In this document: positions 45,040-53,328 of the stretch, piece after piece | Position numbering within the stretch: the stretch's first letter is position 1 | Layout of the letters: the number at the start of each line of letters is the position of its first letter | Source of the DNA: Frankia sp. AgB1.9 | Lineage (GTDB): Bacteria; Actinomycetota; Actinomycetes; Frankiales; Frankiaceae | NCBI RefSeq assembly: GCF_016786355.1 | Contig: NZ_JADWYX010000024.1 | Location: forward strand, 1-64,000 | Direction: 5' to 3' | DNA length: 64,000 bases | Notes under the pieces: generated by a model | The model's database searches: none | What the model saw: the letters and a program-made list of their open reading frames with translations, nothing else | What the model was told of the DNA's origin: nothing | Made by a program: the position numbers and the translations under genes

Positions 45040-45053
45040 GTGAAACCTTTCAC
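45040..45053. promoter_or_regulatory. LacI-type operator before the rha transport operon
   Basis: GTGAAACCTTTCAC, perfect 6-bp arms around CC, 28 bases before the ATPase start. It matches the palindrome before the LacI gene at 9 of 14 aligned positions (TGA-AC--TTCA core). Confidence 0.6.
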
Positions 45054-45232
45054 GTTCGGAGTGCCCAGAAGCTAACCGGACGGCCGCAACAGGGTCAAGG
45101 GGCAAGTTGCCGGATCGTTACGACATGCCGCCCGTGGCACAACTACCGAGATCTGGGAGCGTTGGCCCAGCTCGGTGGCGTAACGTCGCGGTCGGTCACA
45201 CGCTTCCGACGGCGACAACCGGACGCTAGCGG

Positions 45233-45246
45233 TTGATACGGTTCAA
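45233..45246. promoter_or_regulatory. LacI-type operator before the LacI gene
   Basis: TTGATACGGTTCAA, a CG-centred 14-bp palindrome with one mismatched pair, 25 bases before the LacI ATG. The CG centre and TTGA/TCAA ends are typical of LacI-family sites; probably autoregulation and control of the downstream lut genes. Confidence 0.65.
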
Positions 45247-45270
45247 ATCGGTCTTCGCGGAGGGAGGGAC

Positions 45271-46284
45271 ATGGCCGACTCGGTCAGCGTCGTCGATGTC
45301 GCCCGGCGCGCCGGGGTGTCCGTCGGGACCGTCTCGAACGTCCTCAACCGCCCGGACCGGGTCTCCCCGGCGACCCGCGACCGCGTGCTCGCCGCCATCG
45401 AGGAGCTCGGGTTCGTCCGCAACGAGGCGGCCCGCCAGCTGCGGGCCGGCCGGAGCCGGACGATCGGGCTGATCGTGCTGGACGTACGCAACCCCTTCTT
45501 CACGGACCTCGCCGCCGGCGTCGAGGCCGCCGCGGCGGGCGAGGGCCTGTCCGTGATCCTCTGCGACTCCGGCGACGACCCACGCCGCGAGGAACGCTAC
45601 CTGAGCCTGCTCCAGGAGCAGCGCGCCTACGGGATCATGATCACGCCGGTCTCGGAGGACCGCGGCCGCATCGAGGAGATCCGCCAGCACGGCACGCCCG
45701 TCGTGCTCGTCGACCGCGCCTCCCACGGCGGCCAGTGCTCGGTCTCCGTCAACGACCTGGTCGGCGGGGAGCTGGCCGCCGCGCACCTGCTGGGGCTTGG
45801 GCACCGCCGGATCGCCTTCATCGGCGGCCCGCTCACCATCCGGCAGGTGGCCGACCGGCTCGCCGGGGCGCGCCTCGCGGTGACGAAGGCGGGCCTGGTC
45901 GGCGAGACACTGACGCTGGTCGAGACCGCCGCGCTCAACGTCGACGCCGGCCGGCAGGCGGGCGCGCGGGTCGCGGAGCTCCCGGCGGGCGCCCGGCCGA
46001 CCGCGGTGTTCTGCGCCAACGACCTGATCGCCCTGGGCGTGCTGCAGGAGATGACCCGCCGGCGCCTCAAGGTCCCCGAGGATCTCGCCATCGTCGGCTA
46101 CGACAACATCGACTTCGCCGCGGCCGCCGCCGTCCCGCTGACCTCGGTGGCGCAGCCGCGGGCCCAGCTGGGCCAGACCGCGGCCGAGCTGCTCATCGAC
46201 GAGGTGTCGGCGCACCGCACCCACCGCCACCGCCAGGTCGTCTTCGAACCGGACCTGGTCGTACGAGAATCCACCCAGCCCTGA
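45271..46284 (+). CDS. LacI-family regulator of the rhamnose locus
   Basis: 337 residues. DNA-binding headpiece SVVDVARRAGVSVGTVSNVLNRPDRVSPATRDRVLAAI at residues 6-43 and hinge ARQLRAGRSRTIGLIV, then a sugar-binding core (DLVGGELAAAHLLGLGHRRIAFIGGP; AVFCANDLIALGVLQEM). ATG 45271 has GGAGGGAGG upstream. Position between the divergent rha import operon and lutABC, and the two related palindromes in the gap, make it the likely local repressor, with rhamnose or rhamnulose as inducer (inference). Confidence 0.9.
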   Translation: MADSVSVVDVARRAGVSVGTVSNVLNRPDRVSPATRDRVLAAIEELGFVRNEAARQLRAGRSRTIGLIVLDVRNPFFTDLAAGVEAAAAGEGLSVILCDSGDDPRREERYLSLLQEQRAYGIMITPVSEDRGRIEEIRQHGTPVVLVDRASHGGQCSVSVNDLVGGELAAAHLLGLGHRRIAFIGGPLTIRQVADRLAGARLAVTKAGLVGETLTLVETAALNVDAGRQAGARVAELPAGARPTAVFCANDLIALGVLQEMTRRRLKVPEDLAIVGYDNIDFAAAAAVPLTSVAQPRAQLGQTAAELLIDEVSAHRTHRHRQVVFEPDLVVRESTQP

Positions 46285-46328
46285 CCCGGCCGGGCGCCGG
46301 ATCCCTGAACCGGCCGGGCGCCGAATCG
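46281..46328. repeat. 24-bp tandem duplication across the LacI stop codon
   Basis: Copies 46281-46304 and 46305-46328 match at 21 of 24 positions. The first includes the LacI stop TGA, and the second repeats it as CTGA just downstream. GC-rich centre CCGGCCGGGCGCCG can form hairpins. Confidence 0.8.
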
Positions 46329-46351
46329 TTGTCGCTGACGCGGGAGGGCCC

Positions 46352-47137
46352 GTGAAGATAGCGCTGTTCGTGAGCTGCCTGGTCGACGGGCTGTATCCCC
46401 AGGTCGGCCAGGCCACCGTGCGGCTGCTGCGCCGCCTGGGCCATGACGTCGAGGTGCCGTCGTCGCAGACCTGCTGCGGGCAGATGCACGTCAACACCGG
46501 CTACCCCCGCGAGGCGCTGCCGCTGGTGCGCAACCATGTCGACACCTTCGCCGGGTACGACGCGGTCGTGGTGCCGAGTGGTTCGTGCACCGGCGCGATC
46601 CGCCACCAGCACGCCGACGTCGCCCGCCAGTTCGGCGACGAGGCGCTCGCCGAGCGGGCCGAGCGGGTCGCGGAACATACGTACGAGCTGTCGGAGCTGC
46701 TGGTCGACGTGCTCGGGGTGACCGACGTCGGCGCGTCGTTCCCGCACCGGGTCACCTACCACCCGACGTGCCACTCGTTGCGCCTGCTCGGCGTCGGCGA
46801 CCGGCCGCTGCGGCTGCTGCGGGCGGTGCGCGGCCTCGACCTGGTCGAGCTGCCGGCGGCCGAGCAGTGCTGCGGCTTCGGCGGGACGTTCGCGCTGAAG
46901 AACCCGGACGTCTCGACGGCGATGCTCGCCGACAAGATGGCCGGCATCCTGACGACCCGGGCGGAGGTCGCCACGGCCGGCGACGCGTCCTGCCTGATGC
47001 ACATCGGCGGCGGCCTGTCCCGGCTGCGCAGCGGCGTCCGGACCCTGCACCTCGCGGAGATCCTCGCCTCGACCGAGCAGGACGCGCCGGCCACGACGGC
47101 GGGCACAGCGGCGGCCACGACGGGAGCCCGGTCATGA
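46352..47137 (+). CDS. lutA: L-lactate utilisation protein LutA
   Basis: 261 residues with two CCG domains (DUF224) of the heterodisulfide-reductase/GlpC type: cysteine motif SSQTCCGQM with a later SGSC, and HPTCHS with AAEQCCGFGG, which bind Fe-S clusters. It is a subunit of the LutABC complex that oxidises L-lactate to pyruvate. GTG 46352 has GGGAGG upstream; the stop overlaps the lutB ATG by 4 bp. It converts the lactate made by the rhamnose aldolase/dehydrogenase. Confidence 0.93.
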   Translation: MKIALFVSCLVDGLYPQVGQATVRLLRRLGHDVEVPSSQTCCGQMHVNTGYPREALPLVRNHVDTFAGYDAVVVPSGSCTGAIRHQHADVARQFGDEALAERAERVAEHTYELSELLVDVLGVTDVGASFPHRVTYHPTCHSLRLLGVGDRPLRLLRAVRGLDLVELPAAEQCCGFGGTFALKNPDVSTAMLADKMAGILTTRAEVATAGDASCLMHIGGGLSRLRSGVRTLHLAEILASTEQDAPATTAGTAAATTGARS

Positions 47138-48603
47138 CGTTTCTCGGGCTGCCGACCGCGCCGGCCGGCGTCGGGCACCTCACGGGCACCCAGACCTTTC
47201 CGGCGGCGGCGCGGACGGCGGTCGCGGACACCCAGCTGCGGCGCAACCTCGGCAACGCCACCTCGACGATCCGGGCCAAACGGGCGTCGGTGGTCGCCGA
47301 GCTGCCCGACTGGGCCGAGCTGCGCGCCGCCGGTGCCGCGATCAAGGACGACGTGCTCGCCCACCTGGACCGCTATCTGCTGCAGCTGGAGGAGCGGGTC
47401 ACCGCGGCCGGCGGGCAGGTGCACTGGGCCCGCGACGCCGTCGAGGCGAACCGCATCGTCACCGAGCTGGTCGTGGCCACCGGCGTCGACGAGGTCGTCA
47501 AGGTCAAGTCGATGGCGACGCAGGAAATCGGCCTGAACGAGGCGCTGGCCGCGGCCGGGATCGCCGCGATCGAGACCGACCTCGCCGAGCTGATCGTCCA
47601 GCTCAGCGACGACCGGCCCAGCCACATCCTGGTGCCGGCGATCCACCGCAACCGGGCCGAGATCCGCGAGATCTTCCTGCGCGACATGCCGGGCGTCGAC
47701 CGGGCGCTGACCGACGACCCGGCGGCGCTGGCGGCGGCGGCCCGCGCGCACCTGCGGCACAAGCTGCTCACGGCGAGCGTCGCAGTCAGCGGCGCGAACT
47801 TCGCCGTCGCCGAGACCGGAACCCTCGCGGTCGTCGAGTCCGAGGGCAACGGCCGGATGTGCCTGACCGTCCCGCGCACGCTCATCACCGTCATGGGCAT
47901 CGAGAAGGTCGTCCCGACCTGGCGTGACCTGGAGGTCTTCCTCCAGCTGCTGCCCCGCTCCTCGACCGGCGAGCGGATGAACCCGTACACGTCGATGTGG
48001 ACCGGGGCGACCGAGGGGCAGCAGTTCCACCTCGTGCTGCTCGACAACGGCCGGACGGCCACGCTGGCCGACCCGCGGGGCCGGGCGGCGCTGCGCTGCA
48101 TCCGCTGCTCGGCGTGCCTGAACGTCTGCCCGGTCTACGAGCGGGCCGGCGGCCACGCCTACGGGTCGGTGTACCCGGGGCCGATCGGCGCTGTGCTGTC
48201 GCCGCAGCTCACCGGCCTGGGCGGTGGCGGCGAGTCCGGCGGGATCAACGCGAGCCTGCCCTACGCGTCGACGTTGTGCGGCGCCTGCCTCGACGCGTGC
48301 CCGGTCGCGATCGACATCCCGTCGATGCTGGTCCACCTGCGGGCCCGGGCCGTCGACGCCAAGCGGGAGGCCCACCGGCTCCCGTCGGCGGAACGCGCGG
48401 CGATGACCGCCGCCGCTTGGATGATGAGCGACCCGGCTCGCTGGACCCGGGCGCTGCGCGCCGGCCGCCTCGGCCGCCTGCTGCGCGGCCGCCGCGCGCT
48501 GCCGCCACCGCTGTCGGCCTGGGCCGGCGCCCGCGACGTCCCCCAGCCCCCAGCGGAGACGTTCCGGGACTGGTGGGCCCGCGAGGGGAACACGACCCCA
48601 TGA
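47134..48603 (+). CDS. lutB: L-lactate utilisation iron-sulfur protein LutB
   Basis: 489 residues. The N-terminal two thirds are the LUD domain (KVKSMATQEIGLNEAL; ANFAVAETGTLAVVESEGNGRM), followed by a ferredoxin-like part with two 4Fe-4S motifs starting at Cys322 (CIRCSACLNVCP) and Cys382 (CGACLDACPVAID), then a DUF3390-like tail. It carries electrons in the LutABC lactate dehydrogenase. Coupled to lutA by a 4-bp overlap. Confidence 0.94.
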   Translation: MTFLGLPTAPAGVGHLTGTQTFPAAARTAVADTQLRRNLGNATSTIRAKRASVVAELPDWAELRAAGAAIKDDVLAHLDRYLLQLEERVTAAGGQVHWARDAVEANRIVTELVVATGVDEVVKVKSMATQEIGLNEALAAAGIAAIETDLAELIVQLSDDRPSHILVPAIHRNRAEIREIFLRDMPGVDRALTDDPAALAAAARAHLRHKLLTASVAVSGANFAVAETGTLAVVESEGNGRMCLTVPRTLITVMGIEKVVPTWRDLEVFLQLLPRSSTGERMNPYTSMWTGATEGQQFHLVLLDNGRTATLADPRGRAALRCIRCSACLNVCPVYERAGGHAYGSVYPGPIGAVLSPQLTGLGGGGESGGINASLPYASTLCGACLDACPVAIDIPSMLVHLRARAVDAKREAHRLPSAERAAMTAAAWMMSDPARWTRALRAGRLGRLLRGRRALPPPLSAWAGARDVPQPPAETFRDWWAREGNTTP

Positions 48604-48682
48604 GCGCGGGGGCCCGCCCGAGCGGCTCTCGGGTGGCCGCGACGGCGGCCGTCAAAAGAAGTCGAAACGAACGGGAGAACCC

Positions 48683-49321
48683 GTGACGTCTGCCCGAGAC
48701 GAGGTGCTGGCTCGCATCCGGTCGGCGCTGTCCGACGACACCCCGGCCGAGCCGATCCCGCGCGGCTACCGGCCGGGCCGGGCCGACTCGACCGGCGACC
48801 TCGACCTGTTCGCGCGGCGGGTGGTCGACTACCACGCGACGGTGACCTTCGTGGCGCCCGACGAGCTGCCCGAGGGGATCGCCGCGCGGCTCGACGAGAA
48901 CCGCGTCGGCCGGCTGGCCGTGCCGGACGGCCTCCCGGCCGGCTGGACCGCCGAGCTGCGCGCGACGGTTCTCACCGACACGCCGCCGCTGTCCGTCACC
49001 GACCTCGATGCCGCCGACGGCACCCTGACGACCTGTGCGGTCGCGGTCGCCGAGACCGGCACCATCGTCCTGGACGCCGGGGCAGGGCAGGGCCGGCGCG
49101 CGTTGACGCTGATCCCGGACTACCACCTCGTCGTGGTGCGGGCCGACCAGATCGTCGCGACGGTCCCGGACGCCGTGGCGCTGCTCGCCGTGGCCGGGCC
49201 GGCCCGGCCGCTCACCTGGATCAGCGGTCCCAGCGCCACCAGCGACATCGAGCTGAACCGAGTCGAGGGAGTGCACGGCCCGCGAACGCTCGACGTGCTG
49301 GTCGTCCGCGCCGTCGCGTAG
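48683..49321 (+). CDS. lutC: L-lactate utilisation protein LutC
   Basis: 212 residues, LUD domain: VAVAETGTIVLDAGAGQGRRALTLIPDYHLVVV and GPSATSDIELNRVEGVHGPR, the second being the LutC hallmark. Third subunit of the lactate-oxidising complex. GTG 48683 has GGGAG six bases upstream; 79 bp separate it from lutB, wider than the lutA-lutB coupling. Repeat copy G follows 16 bases after the stop. Confidence 0.93.
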   Translation: MTSARDEVLARIRSALSDDTPAEPIPRGYRPGRADSTGDLDLFARRVVDYHATVTFVAPDELPEGIAARLDENRVGRLAVPDGLPAGWTAELRATVLTDTPPLSVTDLDAADGTLTTCAVAVAETGTIVLDAGAGQGRRALTLIPDYHLVVVRADQIVATVPDAVALLAVAGPARPLTWISGPSATSDIELNRVEGVHGPRTLDVLVVRAVA

Positions 49322-49337
49322 CTCAGGCGCGCGACAG

Positions 49338-49410
49338 GATCTCTGTTTTGGCCCCCGCGTGGCTGTAACCGCGGCGTTTTTGTGACCATCTGAGGGCCGA
49401 AACGGCGATC
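49338..49410. repeat. 73-bp palindromic element, copy G
   Basis: GATC-to-GATC palindrome between lutC and the convergent minus-strand genes. Left arm is the most divergent (GATCTCTGTTTTGG), right arm is consensus; centre shared with copy E. Confidence 0.88.
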
Positions 49411-49612
49411 AAGCCAGCGGTCGGACCTCGCCGGACCCGGCGCTAGCCGGCGGTAGGTGTGCGGGCGGTCAGGCCGGGCTGCGGGCGGTCAGGCCGGGCG
49501 CTGGGGTGACCGCGCGGGTGTCGCGCCGCGGCGACGGGTCGTGGGCCGACGGCAGGCGACCGGCGGCAGGCGGTCGCGGCGGCCGGACGGCCGCGCACGA
49601 CGCGATCGCTTC

Positions 49613-49903
49613 CTAGGCGCGGCGGGGCCGTGGGCGACGGCGAACGGGGGCTGGCCGGGCCGGGCTGTCCGCGGCGGGCCGGCGGAAGCTGGTGGGCTCG
49701 GTCTCCGCGGCCGCGGCGTCGCTGCCCTCGGGGTCAGGGGGCCCGAAGTCGGGCGCCTGGAAGAGGTCGACCGACGGACGCGGCGCCTCCCGCCTGGGCG
49801 AGGAGCGCGCCGGTTCCGACGCGGAGAACAGGGGGTTAGGCGATGTGGCGATGAGAGGTCTCGCTTCTGGGGTGGGATGTCGCCTGGATCGACGGCGCGG
49901 CAC
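49613..49903 (-). CDS. Arg/Pro-rich hypothetical protein
   Basis: 96 residues. From about residue 22 to the end, third codon positions are almost all G or C (LFSASEPARSS and on through LFQAPDFGPPDPEGS), which marks genuine coding, whereas the first 20 codons are less biased, so the true start may be further in. The C-terminus is very basic and disordered (PVRRRPRPRRA). No domain recognised. It lies 47 bp after the UvrD-tail-like gene on the same strand and may share its transcript. Confidence 0.4.
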   Translation of the reverse strand: MPRRRSRRHPTPEARPLIATSPNPLFSASEPARSSPRREAPRPSVDLFQAPDFGPPDPEGSDAAAAETEPTSFRRPAADSPARPAPVRRRPRPRRA

Positions 49904-49950
49904 ACCGGCGGCGGAGCCAGGCTCCGCCGCGGATCCGGCGCTCGGTGCCG

Positions 49951-50172
49951 TCAGAGATGCGACATCTTGCTGAACGGGCTCGGGATGCGTTCCTGCTGCG
50001 ACCCGAAATCGACCAGTACGGCGATGTCCTGCTCGACCCCGATGACCTGGCCGAGACCGTACGTGTCGTGGATGACGCGGTCACCGATGGCGAAGCGATC
50101 GCACGGCGGAATGACCGGATCCTTGAAGGGACTGGTGGGCAGACGGCGCTTGGGTACCGCTGACTTGGTCAT
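49951..50172 (-). CDS. Small UvrD-tail/DUF3553-like protein
   Basis: 73 residues. The core FAIGDRVIHDTYGLGQVIGVEQDIAVLVDFGS is a small beta-barrel (Tudor-like) of the type at the C-terminus of UvrD/PcrA helicases and in CarD-like RNA-polymerase-binding proteins, with a C-terminal SPFSKMSHL conserved in actinobacterial stand-alone versions. It may bind nucleic acid or RNA polymerase. ATG 50172 has GGAG five bases upstream, and an 11-bp-arm inverted repeat lies 13 bases before the start. Confidence 0.8.
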   Translation of the reverse strand: MTKSAVPKRRLPTSPFKDPVIPPCDRFAIGDRVIHDTYGLGQVIGVEQDIAVLVDFGSQQERIPSPFSKMSHL

Positions 50173-50184
50173 TGGCTCCAGTAT

Positions 50185-50219
50185 GCGCCTACCGGGGGTG
50201 ACGCCGCGCCGGTAGGCGC
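50185..50219. promoter_or_regulatory. Inverted repeat in the 5' leader of the UvrD-tail-like gene
   Basis: Perfect 11-bp arms GCGCCTACCGG (50185-50195) and complement (50209-50219) with a 13-base spacer. It lies next to the ribosome site, so it could act as an RNA hairpin that affects translation, or as a repressor site. Confidence 0.5.
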
Positions 50220-50264
50220 CGAAGAGCCGCCGATCCGAGGCCCTCAGCGGAGGTTCCGCGTCTT

Positions 50265-50278
50265 AGTAAGCGCTCACT
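50265..50278. promoter_or_regulatory. TetR-like half-palindrome upstream of the SDR
   Basis: AGTAAGCGCTCACT is palindromic at 12 of 14 positions around AGCGCT and sits in an AT-richer patch 65 bases before ATG 50343. The pattern is seen for TetR repressors of acyl-CoA genes. Weak evidence. Confidence 0.35.
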
Positions 50279-50352
50279 TGCCAGCTCGTGGTTCGCGGGC
50301 TACCGTCGCCCAGGTCCGGCCGAGTCGGGTGCGAGGAGCGCGATGAGCGAGC

Positions 50353-50393
50353 GTCGAGGCAGGGTCGAGGCAGGGTCGAGGCAGGGTCGAGGG
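50353..50393. repeat. 11-bp tandem repeat at the 5' end of the SDR gene
   Basis: Three perfect copies of GTCGAGGCAGG at 50353, 50364 and 50375, then a partial copy GTCGAGGG at 50386. Unit length is not a multiple of three. With three copies the ATG at 50343 and the SDR frame do not agree; one or four copies would bring them into frame. Confidence 0.92.
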
Positions 50394-50439
50394 CAAGGTC
50401 GCGATCGTCACCGGTGCCGGTTCGACGCCAGGGCCCGGG

Positions 50440-51204
50440 ATGGCCACCGGTCGGGCCTGCGCCATCGTCCTGGCCCGCGAGGGCGCCCGGGTCCTGCTGG
50501 CCGACGTCGACGGCGCGCGGGCCGAGGAGACCCGGGAGATCATCGAGGGCGAGGGCGGCCAGGCCGTCGTCTTCGCCGGCGACATGACGAAGGCCGCGGA
50601 CTGCGCGGCCATGGTCGCCGCCGCCGTCGACGCCTTCGGGACGCTGGACATCCTGGTGAACAACATCGGCGTCTCGATCGCCGGCAACGTCGTCGACACC
50701 GACGAGGCCGACTGGGACCGGGTGCTCGACCTCAGCCTGAAGACGATGTTCCTCGCCAGCAAGAACGCCGTACCGGTGATGGCGGCCAAGGGCGCCGGGG
50801 CGATCGTGAACATCGGGTCGATCGCGGGATCGCGGGGCGGGAACTACGTCGGCTACGCGGCGGCCAAGGGCGGGGTGAACGCGCTCACCGTCGACATGGC
50901 CTTCTCGCACGGACGCCAGGGGATTCGGGTCAACGCCGTCGCCCCCGGCCATATCACCACTCCCCTGCTGTTCTCCGTCCTCGGCGTCACCCCGGAGGCC
51001 GACTACCGCCAGCGGCTCGCCGCCGCGGCCAACCTGCTGGGCACCGCCGGTGACGGCTGGGACGTCGGGTGGGCCGCCACCTTCCTGGCCAGCGACGAGG
51101 CCCGCTGGATAACCGGCGCGGTCCTCCCGGTCGACGGCGGGGTGATGGCCGTGACGCCGCTGATGATGGCGGCCGGCCTGCGGGCCGAGCAGCCGCCCGC
51201 CTGA
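50440..51204 (+). CDS. SDR oxidoreductase with 5' end out of frame
   Basis: 254 residues from the first in-frame ATG, but that start discards the NAD-binding strand. The same frame upstream reads GKVAIVTGAGSTPGPG, a complete Rossmann entry, back to a stop at 50344-50346 with no usable start. ATG 50343, with GAGGAG four bases upstream, would begin MSERRGRVEGKVAIVTGAG if the 11-bp repeat had one copy. The rest is a normal classical SDR: NNIGVS, catalytic YAAAKGG, PGHITTPLL. So the gene is frameshifted, phase-variable, or affected by a sequencing error. The next gene, 50 bp on, is the BVMO. Confidence 0.8.
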   Translation: MATGRACAIVLAREGARVLLADVDGARAEETREIIEGEGGQAVVFAGDMTKAADCAAMVAAAVDAFGTLDILVNNIGVSIAGNVVDTDEADWDRVLDLSLKTMFLASKNAVPVMAAKGAGAIVNIGSIAGSRGGNYVGYAAAKGGVNALTVDMAFSHGRQGIRVNAVAPGHITTPLLFSVLGVTPEADYRQRLAAAANLLGTAGDGWDVGWAATFLASDEARWITGAVLPVDGGVMAVTPLMMAAGLRAEQPPA

Positions 51205-51254
51205 ACCTTTCTCGCCGCCCGCGCCCACCCGTTCAGCCGAAAGCGAGCACGCCC

Positions 51255-53207
51255 ATGAGCACCGGACCGGAATCGCCCGACGCGGAGTTACTGGCGGCCA
51301 CCGACGAGCAGATCGACGACGCCGTCCAGTACGCCGATCCGATGGCGCTGCGCGGCCTGCTTTACCAGCTCACCGGCGACGAGTCCGTCGCGACCACGAA
51401 GGTCGAACCGGTCCCGGGCTATGTCGGGGGAAACCTCTCGTTCGGGCTGACCGACCCCGCGGACATCGCGTTCCTCCGAGCCCGGGCCGCGCGTTTCCTG
51501 AAGGAACGCCGGGACAGCGGCGCGCAGCCGATCGGACCCGGGCCGGCGGAACGGCTGCCGCGCAGCCTGGCCCTCGCGGGAGGTATGGCCGAACTGCCCG
51601 CCGCCGACGTCGAGCTGTGGGTGGAGGAACTGTCGCTCGACCCCTGGGCGCGCGGCCTGACGTGGGAGCGGCCGCCGGAGCCCGACCGGCTCGGCGAGTT
51701 CTCGGTCGTCATCATCGGCGGCGGGATGGGCGGCCTGAACGTGGCTGCCCAGCTCAAGCACGCCGGCCTCGCGTTCACGCTGCTGGAGAAGAACTCCGGC
51801 GTGGGCGGAACGTGGTACGAGAACCGCTATCCCGGCGCACGGGTCGACTCGCCGAGCCGCGCCTACACCCACATTCTCGGCGTCGAGTTCGACACGCCGT
51901 CGCCGTGGTGCTCCCAGGCCGAGAACGAGAAGTACTTCAACTGGTTCACCGATCGGTTCGGCCTGCGTGAGCACATCGAGTTCGACACCGAGGTCACGAC
52001 GGCGACCTGGGACGAGAGCGGCGCGGTCTGGGAGGTCGTGGCGGACGGCCCCGGTGGGCGCCGGGTGCTGCGCGCCGACGTGGTCGTCAGCGCCGTCGGC
52101 CTGCTGTCGCGCCCGAGCCTGCCTCGGATCACCGGGATGGACACCTTCGCGGGCCGGTCCTTCCACACCGCGCGCTGGCCCCAGGACTTCGACCCGGACG
52201 GCCAGCGGGTCGCCGTGATCGGCACCGGGTGCTCCGGAGTCCAGATGGTCCCGGAGCTCGCGAACCTCGCCGGGCACGTGACCGTCTTCCAGCGGACCCC
52301 GCAGTGGCTGTTCGAGCACGACGGCTACCGGTCGCCGTTTCCGGACCAGGTCCACTGGCTGGACCGGAACTTTCCCTACCATCCGCACTTCATGCGGTTT
52401 CGGACCAACTGGCTGCTCGGCCCCTACCTGTCCGGGCCGCTGCGGGAGATCGACCCGGACTTCGTCGACCCGTTCGCGCGCAGCGCCGTCAACAAGCAGA
52501 TCCGCGACGAGCGCGTCGCGTTCATCGGCAGGAAGCTGGCGAGCCGGCCGGAGCTGGTCGAGAAGATGATCCCGCCGCACCCGCCGTTCTCGACCCGGCC
52601 CGTCCAGGTCGACTCGCGGTACAACATGTACGACGCGATCATGCGCGACGACGTCACCCTGGTGACCGACGGAATCGACCGGATAACGCCGGCCGGGGTC
52701 CGCACCGTGGACGGCGCCGACCATGAGGTCGACGCGATCGTCTACGCGACGGGGTTCAAGGCGAACGAGTGCCTGTGGCCCATGGAGGTGCTCGGCCGAG
52801 ACGGACGGTCCGTCCACGACCTGTGGGCCAAGGACGGCCCGCGTGCCTACCTCGGCGCGATGCTGCCCGGCTTCCCCAACTTCTTCCTCATCTACGGGCC
52901 GAACATGAACCCGTACGGCGGCCTCGGGGTCGTCAACCACCAGGAGATGGTCACCCGTTTCCTGCTGGACTGCGTCAAGGAGGTGCTGCTCACCGGGAAA
53001 CGGTCCGTCGAGGTCACCGAGGCGGCGTACTGGGACTACAACGACCAGCTCGACGAGCGCGAGAAGTACAAGATCTACAAGGACGAACGGGCGAACAGCT
53101 ACTACCGCAACGAGCACGGACGATCAGTGACGAACTGCCCGTTCCCCGGCAACGAGATGTGGCACCGCCTGCGCCACCCGAACTTCGACGAGGTCCTCGT
53201 CCGCTGA
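51255..53207 (+). CDS. Baeyer-Villiger monooxygenase, HAPMO-like
   Basis: 650 residues. A 145-residue N-terminal extension precedes the FAD motif GGGMGG (155-160), as in 4-hydroxyacetophenone monooxygenase. GGTWYENRYPGARVD and the full BVMO fingerprint FAGRSFHTARWP (F298, H304, W308) are present, followed by the NADPH motif GTGCSG. It should insert oxygen next to a carbonyl, turning ketones into esters or lactones. ATG 51255 has a weak purine-rich stretch upstream. It lies between the SDR and the methyltransferase of the polyketide block and might process a polyketide or another ketone (inference). Confidence 0.9.
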   Translation: MSTGPESPDAELLAATDEQIDDAVQYADPMALRGLLYQLTGDESVATTKVEPVPGYVGGNLSFGLTDPADIAFLRARAARFLKERRDSGAQPIGPGPAERLPRSLALAGGMAELPAADVELWVEELSLDPWARGLTWERPPEPDRLGEFSVVIIGGGMGGLNVAAQLKHAGLAFTLLEKNSGVGGTWYENRYPGARVDSPSRAYTHILGVEFDTPSPWCSQAENEKYFNWFTDRFGLREHIEFDTEVTTATWDESGAVWEVVADGPGGRRVLRADVVVSAVGLLSRPSLPRITGMDTFAGRSFHTARWPQDFDPDGQRVAVIGTGCSGVQMVPELANLAGHVTVFQRTPQWLFEHDGYRSPFPDQVHWLDRNFPYHPHFMRFRTNWLLGPYLSGPLREIDPDFVDPFARSAVNKQIRDERVAFIGRKLASRPELVEKMIPPHPPFSTRPVQVDSRYNMYDAIMRDDVTLVTDGIDRITPAGVRTVDGADHEVDAIVYATGFKANECLWPMEVLGRDGRSVHDLWAKDGPRAYLGAMLPGFPNFFLIYGPNMNPYGGLGVVNHQEMVTRFLLDCVKEVLLTGKRSVEVTEAAYWDYNDQLDEREKYKIYKDERANSYYRNEHGRSVTNCPFPGNEMWHRLRHPNFDEVLVR

Positions 53208-53328
53208 CGGCCGGCCGCACCCCCGACCGGCCGACGAGCGACCCGTTTTCCCAGAACGGGCGCGGGCGCCGAACGCCTGGGCGATACTGAAGATCGTCAC
53301 AGTTCGCCACTTTTCTTCCGGGGGCTGG

